From NCBI GenBank assembly GCA_024278645.1, contig JAJRST010000618.1:1-7550 (forward strand): a DNA stretch of 7,550 nt. Reading direction: 5' to 3'. The first letter of the stretch is position 1, and the number at the start of each line of letters is the position of its first letter. Positions 1 through 4,666 of the stretch are shown in pieces. The translations under genes and the position numbers were made by a program. This DNA comes from a bacterium. GTDB taxonomy: Bacteria; Zhuqueibacterota; Zhuqueibacteria; Residuimicrobiales; Krinioviventaceae. The notes below the pieces were generated by a model. It was not told the DNA's origin, searched no databases, and worked only from the letters and a program-made list of their open reading frames with translations.

Positions 1-144
1 AAAACGAATAAAGCCGCCGTTTGGCTTGCGATCCGATTGCGCCGGTTTTGTCACATCATGCGACGATTTGGTAAAATTATCATCCTTTTGACATGCTGCG
101 AAAATTAAAAACAACACGCCAAGAAAAAACAACTTTATTCTAAT
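1..144 (-). CDS. Partial lipoprotein gene, 5' end only, probable ATT start
   Basis: The reading frame is open from position 144 to the left edge (48 codons) and continues outside the window. The translation starts with a compact signal peptide, (M)RIKLFFLGVLFLIFAAC: basic start, hydrophobic core and a lipobox whose cysteine is residue 18 (codon 93-91). This predicts diacylglyceryl attachment and outer-membrane lipidation. The residues after the cysteine are QKDDN, matching the surface-lipoprotein export signal known from Capnocytophaga (Cys-X-Lys-Asp/Glu-Asp/Glu). No ATG, GTG or TTG gives the basic N-terminus: an in-frame TAA lies upstream, and the codon in the right place, 7 nt after an AAGGA Shine-Dalgarno, is ATT at 144-142. 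A TTG at 132-130 is the alternative but would remove the positive charges. The mature part seen (about 30 residues) is polar, rich in Lys, Ser and Asp, and not recognisable. The gene is divergent from the peptidase T operon. Confidence 0.6.
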   Translation of the reverse strand, partial: MRIKLFFLGVLFLIFAACQKDDNFTKSSHDVTKPAQSDRKPNGGFIRF

Positions 145-152
145 GGATGAAT

Positions 153-165
153 CCTTATATTAAGG
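153..165. promoter_or_regulatory. Small dyad overlapping the Shine-Dalgarno of the lipoprotein gene
   Basis: CCTTA-TAT-TAAGG is a perfect 5-bp inverted repeat with a 3-nt centre. On the minus-strand transcript its second arm, UAAGG, contains the AAGG that would pair with 16S rRNA for the proposed ATT start, so a transient hairpin could hide the ribosome binding site. The stem is short and AU-rich, and may be chance in AT-rich leader DNA. Confidence 0.25.
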
Positions 166-167
166 TA

Positions 168-184
168 TGTTATACGACATAACA
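168..184. promoter_or_regulatory. Inverted repeat, possible operator, in the divergent intergenic region
   Basis: TGTTAT-ACGAC-ATAACA is a perfect 6-bp dyad with a 5-nt centre. It sits just downstream of the candidate -10 of the leftward gene, about where transcription would start, a usual place for a repressor site. No regulator gene is visible in the window, and the match to a known operator family is unclear. Confidence 0.25.
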
Positions 185-213
185 AATATACACTTTTGCG
201 CTGCTGCAAACAA
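185..213 (-). promoter_or_regulatory. Candidate sigma70-like promoter for the left lipoprotein gene
   Basis: Read on the minus strand there is TTGTTT (213-208), a 17-nt spacer and TATATT (190-185), which matches TATAAT at five of six bases. The same -10 region also reads TATATTTG, which fits the TAnnTTTG -7 element of Bacteroidota promoters. Transcription would begin near 178, leaving a leader of about 35 nt before the proposed ATT start. The spacer contains a small dyad, TTTGC-N6-GCAAA (195-210). This is a match by eye only. No equally good promoter is visible for the rightward peptidase T operon in 145-273. Confidence 0.35.
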
Positions 214-273
214 CATTTTTAATCAACGAATGACAATAATTTACAATATTTATTTGCGTTTGGAGGAGAAGCC

Positions 274-1518
274 ATGAGCGACATAAACTACACTTGCGTC
301 GATCGATTTCTCAAGTATGTAAAATATGACACACAATCGGACCCCGAATCCGAATCCTTTCCCAGCACCGAGAAGCAAAAAATACTTGGCCGTGAGCTTG
401 TAAAAGATCTCCTGGAAATCGGTTTGCAGGATGCTTCAATGGATGAATGGGGCTATGTCACAGCCACGCTTCCGGGGAATACGGATGTGAATGCGCCGAC
501 CATCGGCTTGATTTCGCACATGGATACTTCGCCGGATGTGTCGGGCAAGGATGTCAAGCCCATCATTCACAAGAACTACCGGGGCGGCGATATCAAGCCG
601 GGCAATTCCGGCGTCGTCATCAAGGCAGAGGAAAACCCGGACCTGCAAAAACAGATCGGCAATGACATCATAACATCCGACGGCACGACGCTTTTGGGAG
701 CGGACGACAAAGCCGGCATCGCCGAGATATTCGACGCCGTCAACTATTTCGTGCAGCACCCCGAAATCAAGCACGGCCCCATCAAAGTCGCCGTCACACC
801 GGATGAAGAGATCGGCAAGGGCGCCGACCATTTTGACGTCAAAAAATTCGGCGCCGACTATGCCTATACCGTCGACGGCGAAACGGTCGGCGAAGTGGAA
901 GATGAAACCTTTTGCGCGGATTCGGTCAACCTCACTGTTCACGGCGTCAACGTCCATCCCGGCTATGCCAAGGATCGCATGGTAAATTCCATCAAGGTGG
1001 CGTCGCAAATCATTGAAGCCTTGCCCAAAAACTCATTGTCGCCGGAGACCACGGAAAAGCGCGAGGGTTACATCCACCCGCACTCGATAAGCGGCAATGA
1101 GGAGAAAACAGTGATCAAATTTCTCATCCGCGCCTTTACCGTCGACGGGTTGAAGAAAAAAGAAAATTTGTTAATGGAATTTTGCGACGATGTTGTGTCC
1201 CGTCATCCGAAAGCCTCCTATGATTTTGAGGTCATCGAGTTCTATCGCAACATGAAATACAAGCTGGATGAAGACCCGCGTGTCGTTGATTATGCGCTCG
1301 AGGCGGTCAAGCGATCCGGGGTGCAGCCGGTGCGTCACGCCATTCGCGGCGGCACGGACGGCGCCCGGCTATCCTACATGGGATTGCTGACGCCGAACAT
1401 TTTTGCCGGCGGTCACAATTTTCACTCGCGCCAGGAGTACATCTCCATCCAGGACATGAAAAAGGCGGTGGATGTCATCATTAACCTGGTAAAAATCTGG
1501 GAAGAAAAAAGTCACTGA
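274..1518 (+). CDS. pepT: Peptidase T (tripeptide aminopeptidase, M20B family)
   Basis: A zinc-dependent cytoplasmic aminopeptidase that removes the N-terminal residue of tripeptides and so completes peptide breakdown. The 414-residue length is close to the approximately 408 usual for PepT. All expected M20 signatures are present. The first is SHMDTSPD, with metal ligand His82 and Asp84. Next come GADDKAG with bridging Asp144, and TPDEEIG with the general base Glu178 and ligand Glu179. Asp201 lies in TVDGETVGE, and the last ligand is His384 in GGHNFHSRQE. The dimerisation/lid domain lies roughly at residues 215-320, with the conserved HPGYAKDRMVNS segment at its beginning. RGGTDGARLS (358-367) is also typical of the family. 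There is no signal peptide. The start is well set: ATG preceded by GGAGGAG (262-268) at 7-nt spacing. It is the first gene of a tight run with a DUF218 protein and an acidic amino acid symporter. Confidence 0.95.
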   Translation: MSDINYTCVDRFLKYVKYDTQSDPESESFPSTEKQKILGRELVKDLLEIGLQDASMDEWGYVTATLPGNTDVNAPTIGLISHMDTSPDVSGKDVKPIIHKNYRGGDIKPGNSGVVIKAEENPDLQKQIGNDIITSDGTTLLGADDKAGIAEIFDAVNYFVQHPEIKHGPIKVAVTPDEEIGKGADHFDVKKFGADYAYTVDGETVGEVEDETFCADSVNLTVHGVNVHPGYAKDRMVNSIKVASQIIEALPKNSLSPETTEKREGYIHPHSISGNEEKTVIKFLIRAFTVDGLKKKENLLMEFCDDVVSRHPKASYDFEVIEFYRNMKYKLDEDPRVVDYALEAVKRSGVQPVRHAIRGGTDGARLSYMGLLTPNIFAGGHNFHSRQEYISIQDMKKAVDVIINLVKIWEEKSH

Positions 1519-1536
1519 CGGCGAGGCTGAATTTAC

Positions 1537-2187
1537 GTGCAATGGTTTGAATATAGATCGCGAAAAGTACTAAAATTGCGATATAAAGCGGCGATTTTCG
1601 GGCTGTTCGTTTTTAGCATCCTGATTTTCGGCAAATCCATTCTCACTTTAATGGCGGCACGCCTGGACGTTGCCGACGCCGAGACGCCGTGCGAGGTCAT
1701 GGTCGTCCAGGGCGGGCCGTCGCTGGCCGAATATGTGGTCATGCAGGCGATCAAGGTTTACGAAAAGGGGTTGGCGCGACATATCATATTTGTTCTGCAT
1801 GCGTACGATCTCAAGCCGACCATTTTCGGCGTTTCGCACTATGAACGTTTTGTGGCCACGGCGCTGGATTCCCTGGGCATTCCCCGACAGGATTATTCCA
1901 TCATGCTGGTGCGGCTCAGCGATCCCTACACCTACAACACGGCAAAAGCATTGGCGGATTCGTTGACCGACATCAAGTCCCTCCTGGTGTTCAGCGACAA
2001 TTTCCATATTCGTCGCAGCTATTTGGTTTATAAAAAGATTTTCAACGCCAAGGGCGTCGAGGTGCGCGCCTGGTCGATGCCCATATATCTGCGCGCCGAC
2101 AACTGGTGGCGGTACGCCAACGGCTGGCGCCGGGTTGTCGACGAATACATTAAACTGACCTTCTATCGGATCAAGGGATACATTTAG
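1537..2187 (+). CDS. Membrane-anchored DUF218 (SanA/ElyC/YdcF-like) protein
   Basis: A 216-residue protein with a basic N-terminus, one transmembrane segment at about residues 18-37 and then an alpha/beta domain on the far side of the inner membrane. It resembles the DUF218 family, whose members ElyC and SanA affect envelope integrity in enterobacteria; the chemistry of the family is poorly known. The matching elements are the first strand and loop VMVVQGGP (54-61), the TYNTAKALADSL helix (132-143) and the diagnostic strand-loop-helix LLVFSDNFHIRRSYLV (149-164), where the family usually shows 'T(S/D)xFHxxRA'. The C-terminal part has DNWW and a final EYIKLTFYRIKGY helix. The start is GTG at 1537 with GAGG at 1523-1526; a later ATG at residue 39 would lose the membrane anchor. 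It lies 18 nt after pepT and 17 nt before the symporter gene, so it is probably co-transcribed. Its substrate or partner cannot be read from the sequence. Confidence 0.7.
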   Translation: MQWFEYRSRKVLKLRYKAAIFGLFVFSILIFGKSILTLMAARLDVADAETPCEVMVVQGGPSLAEYVVMQAIKVYEKGLARHIIFVLHAYDLKPTIFGVSHYERFVATALDSLGIPRQDYSIMLVRLSDPYTYNTAKALADSLTDIKSLLVFSDNFHIRRSYLVYKKIFNAKGVEVRAWSMPIYLRADNWWRYANGWRRVVDEYIKLTFYRIKGYI

Positions 2188-2204
2188 AAAGGACAAAATC
2201 GAGC

Positions 2205-3437
2205 ATGGTGCATCTGAAAAAACTCTCCCTGACGACGTGGATATTCATCGGTCTGTTTCTCGGCATTTTAGCCGGGCTGATTTTCAAAGAGTCCATCGTC
2301 CCCATCGCGGATCCATTGGCGCAAATATTTCTGCGGCTTCTTAAAATGACAATTTTGCCGCTCATCATCACGTCGATCCTCTCCGGCATCCTGTCCATCG
2401 GCTCCGGCAAAGGGCTGGGGCGTCTTGGTTTAAAGACTTTTGGCTATTACACCTTGTCCACGTTGTTGGCCATTTTTGCCGGTCAGTTGCTGGTCAATAT
2501 TTTCAAGCCCGGCGTCGGCGCCAACCTTGGATTAAGCGGCGACATCGAGCAAGTCGAAGCCGCAAGCCAAAATGTCAGCGACCTGCTGTTGCGAATCATT
2601 CCGGATAATGTCTATCAATCCATGGCCGCCTCGGATGTACTGCCGTTGATTTTTTTCTGCATTCTGTTCGGCTATTTTATTCTGCAAGTCAAAGAGCCGT
2701 ACAGGTCGGCTCTCGGCAACATCATCGAAGGCGCTTTTCGTGTGATGATGAAAATGGTGCACTTTGTCATCTGGTTTGCTCCGATAGGCGTTTTCGCCAT
2801 CAATGCAAAAATCGTCGGCACGACCGGGCTGGAAGCGTTCAAGTCGCTGGGCTTTTATTTCATCATCGTCCTGGTCGGTCTGTTTATTCATGCGTTTATC
2901 AGCCTGCCGTTGCTGCTGCGATTTGTGGGGCGGGTGAACCCGATCAAGCATTACAAAGGCATGATTCCGGCGCTGTTGACCGCTTTTTCCACCAGCTCTT
3001 CCATGGCGACGCTGCCGCTGAACATCGAATGCGTCACCAGGCGCTCGCGCGTGTCGGAAAAGATTGCCGGATTTACGCTGCCCATCGGCGCCACGGTCAA
3101 CATGGACGGCACGGCGTTGTACGAGTGCGTGGCGACCATCTTTATCGCCCAGGTTTACGGCATTGATTTGAGTTTTGGGCAACAGGCCATCGTCGTATTG
3201 ACGGCGCTGCTCGCCTCCATAGGCGCCGCCGCCGTGCCCATGGCCGGCCTGGTGATGATGACCATCATTCTGCAGGCGGTCGGATTGCCCCTCGAAGGCG
3301 TGGGCATCATTCTGGCGGTGGATCGCATTTTGGACATGTTCCGAACGACGACCAACGTGCTCAGCGATTCCTGCGGCGCGGTGATCATTGCGCGGACCGA
3401 GGGGGAGACGTTGGAAGGTATGGGAGAGCCTGCATGA
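2205..3437 (+). CDS. Dicarboxylate/amino acid:cation symporter (glutamate/aspartate type)
   Basis: An inner-membrane carrier of the DAACS/SLC1 family (GltP, GltT, GltPh), which takes up acidic amino acids or C4-dicarboxylates with Na+ or H+. The 410-residue length is normal and the membrane-segment pattern is complete. Hairpin 1 has the serine-rich tip FSTSSSMATLP (261-271). TM7 has the cation-binding NMDGT motif (299-303). Hairpin 2 is ASIGAAAVPMAGLVMM (337-352). TM8 reads DRILDMFRTTTNVLSDS (373-389), in which Asp377 and Arg380 correspond to the GltPh substrate residues Asp394 and Arg397, with Asn384 and Asp388 as cation ligands. An arginine at position 380 favours an acidic amino acid such as glutamate or aspartate over neutral ones, but the exact substrate is an inference. 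The hairpin 1 arginine of GltPh is replaced by Ser264. ATG at 2205 follows AAAGGA (2188-2193); it is the last gene of the operon and its stop codon lies in the terminator stem. Confidence 0.92.
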   Translation: MVHLKKLSLTTWIFIGLFLGILAGLIFKESIVPIADPLAQIFLRLLKMTILPLIITSILSGILSIGSGKGLGRLGLKTFGYYTLSTLLAIFAGQLLVNIFKPGVGANLGLSGDIEQVEAASQNVSDLLLRIIPDNVYQSMAASDVLPLIFFCILFGYFILQVKEPYRSALGNIIEGAFRVMMKMVHFVIWFAPIGVFAINAKIVGTTGLEAFKSLGFYFIIVLVGLFIHAFISLPLLLRFVGRVNPIKHYKGMIPALLTAFSTSSSMATLPLNIECVTRRSRVSEKIAGFTLPIGATVNMDGTALYECVATIFIAQVYGIDLSFGQQAIVVLTALLASIGAAAVPMAGLVMMTIILQAVGLPLEGVGIILAVDRILDMFRTTTNVLSDSCGAVIIARTEGETLEGMGEPA

Positions 3438-3465
3438 ACAAGGGGCTTCCCCCTTGTTCAGTGCA
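3431..3465. terminator. Hairpin terminator between convergent operons
   Basis: The core is a perfect 11-bp stem, TGAACAAGGGG (3435-3445) with CCCCTTGTTCA (3450-3460), around a CTTC tetraloop. After one bulged G (3461) the stem continues with TGCA (3431-3434) pairing with TGCA (3462-3465), giving 15 bp. It fills almost the whole gap between the plus-strand symporter gene and the minus-strand gene ending at 3470, so it may serve both directions. There is no run of T after the stem on either strand, so it is not a classic intrinsic terminator; it could act as a U-less terminator or as a 3' end stabiliser. The symporter stop codon TGA (3435-3437) is within the left arm. Confidence 0.7.
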
Positions 3466-3469
3466 TACG

Positions 3470-4633
3470 CTAGCGAAGCAGCGTTATGCGTCGACTCGAT
3501 TGATAATCGCCGGCGTTCATGCGCAGAATATAAATACCCGATCCGGCGACATGGCCGGCATCATCCACGCCGTTCCAGACGACGGAATGAGCGCCCGCCT
3601 TTTTCACCCCGTTCACCAGCGTTCTGATTCTCCGTCCCTGGAGGTTGTAGACGGCCATCTGCACATAGCTTTCCTTCGGCGTCGTATACTCGATGTGCGT
3701 CTCGGGATTAAAGGGGTTGGGGTAATTGGGCAAAAGCTCGAACCGCGTTGGCGTGTTCGTGCGTTCATCCACAGCGGTGCTCATGGAAACGGAGATCGTC
3801 TCGCTGAATGTCGCCGAGCCGTCCAGCTCCACGCTTTGCAGTTTGTAGAAAAATTGGCCCTCGCTGTCGGGATGATCGATGTAGCTGTATTCCGCGCCCG
3901 TGGTACTGTTGGCGGGATCGGAAAAAATGATGCGCTCGTTGATCCTCGAAAACGCCTCTTCCCCGGCGGCCCGCCGATAGATGTTAAATCCGGCCTGGTT
4001 GATTTCCGAGGCGGTCTTCCAGCGCAAAAGCACGCCCTCTCCGACCTGCTCCGCCGTAAACGAAACCAGATCGACGACAATGGGGCTGAGCGGCGAGTCG
4101 TCCGTATCATCGGCGACGACGGGGTTGTATTTCGCCGTATTGTCCGACTCGTATTCCTGACCGTCCATAAACGGCTGATAAAAGCTCAATCCGGCGGTGT
4201 AGGAATCGTCGGCGATGTTCATGACGATATGCAACAACTGCGTCGGCGAGGTCGGCAAATCGTTGCCAAAAGTCGGGGAATTGCCGTAATTGTAGGATAC
4301 GGTCACGGAAAAGCGAGACGATGTGTTATCGAGAATATTAACAATACTATAAAGATCTGTCAACGGACTTCCACCATCTTCAAGAATGGCCCCCTTGGTT
4401 ACGGTAACATTGCCAGAGCTTGCGACATTAGTCCCAAAAGCATTTGTGTCATAATTGATGTACACCTGATTATCGCCCAGTTTTGTCCCGCTCGCCGAGC
4501 CCTGCACCATGACGTCGAATTCGAAGCTCGAGCCGCTCAGCGTTGAATTGGCAAATGTAAAGGTGATGCCAGTGGCATAAAGGTTAGCGGCGGCGCCACA
4601 AAAGAACAGCATCAAAATAAACATCTTTTTCAT
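3470..4633 (-). CDS. Secreted protein: cohesin-like domain, FN3-like domain, FlgD-like/T9SS C-terminal sorting domain
   Basis: A 387-residue exported protein. Residues 1-20 form a signal peptide (MKKMFILMLFFCGAAANLYA). Residues 22-155 are a beta-rich domain with a cohesin-like look: alternating strands, a VYINYDTNAFG segment (57-67) like the 'YDTN' strand of cohesins, and LLHIVMNIAD near the end. A polar linker (172-183, DDTDDS) follows. Residues 186-285 are an FN3-like module of the kind usual before sorting domains, with VLLRWKTASEINQAGFNIYR (201-220) and FFYKLQSVELDGS. Residues 298-387 are the C-terminal sorting/FlgD-like domain, with NYPNPFNPETHIEY (303-316), VYNLQGRRIRTLV (328-340) and a SGIYILRM strand. 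In this family that domain is recognised by the type IX secretion machinery and often removed at the cell surface. I chose the ATG at 4633 because AGAGGT lies 7 nt upstream and the signal peptide begins there; an in-frame TTG at 4660 would add nine polar residues. The gene follows the 927-residue gene by 33 nt. Function is unknown; the cohesin assignment is tentative. Confidence 0.85.
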   Translation of the reverse strand: MKKMFILMLFFCGAAANLYATGITFTFANSTLSGSSFEFDVMVQGSASGTKLGDNQVYINYDTNAFGTNVASSGNVTVTKGAILEDGGSPLTDLYSIVNILDNTSSRFSVTVSYNYGNSPTFGNDLPTSPTQLLHIVMNIADDSYTAGLSFYQPFMDGQEYESDNTAKYNPVVADDTDDSPLSPIVVDLVSFTAEQVGEGVLLRWKTASEINQAGFNIYRRAAGEEAFSRINERIIFSDPANSTTGAEYSYIDHPDSEGQFFYKLQSVELDGSATFSETISVSMSTAVDERTNTPTRFELLPNYPNPFNPETHIEYTTPKESYVQMAVYNLQGRRIRTLVNGVKKAGAHSVVWNGVDDAGHVAGSGIYILRMNAGDYQSSRRITLLR

Positions 4634-4640
4634 TTTTTTC

Positions 4641-4646
4641 ACCTCT
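4641..4646 (-). promoter_or_regulatory. Ribosome binding site that fixes the start of the T9SS-sorted protein
   Basis: AGAGGT on the minus strand stands 7 nt before ATG at 4633-4631. It supports this ATG over the in-frame TTG at 4660, which has no comparable Shine-Dalgarno in the expected place. Confidence 0.6.
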
Positions 4647-4666
4647 TGATTTCCTCTCAAATTTTC

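Noticed and set aside
218..256. Promoter for the pepT operon (TTTACAAT as -10)
   Set aside because: TACAAT at 242-247 is a fair -10, but there is no acceptable -35 at 16-18 nt spacing and no clear TTTG / TAnnTTTG pair on the plus strand.
436..1008. Minus-strand open frame of 190 codons opposite pepT
   Set aside because: It lies against the metal-ligand-coding half of pepT and shows no domain of its own; antisense shadow.
2532..3182. Minus-strand open frame of 216 codons opposite the symporter gene
   Set aside because: The translation is rich in His, Arg and Gln with no motifs, whereas the plus strand encodes all conserved symporter elements in this interval.
3434..4546. Long plus-strand open frame (370 codons) opposite the T9SS-sorted gene
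   Set aside because: It begins within the terminator hairpin and has no recognisable domain. The minus-strand frame has a signal peptide and clear NYPNPFNPET sorting domain, so the plus frame is a shadow of its GC-rich codon pattern.
4634..4660. Upstream TTG start adding nine residues to the T9SS-sorted protein
   Set aside because: The added residues are polar and would precede the signal peptide, while the ATG at 4633 has a well-placed AGAGGT site.
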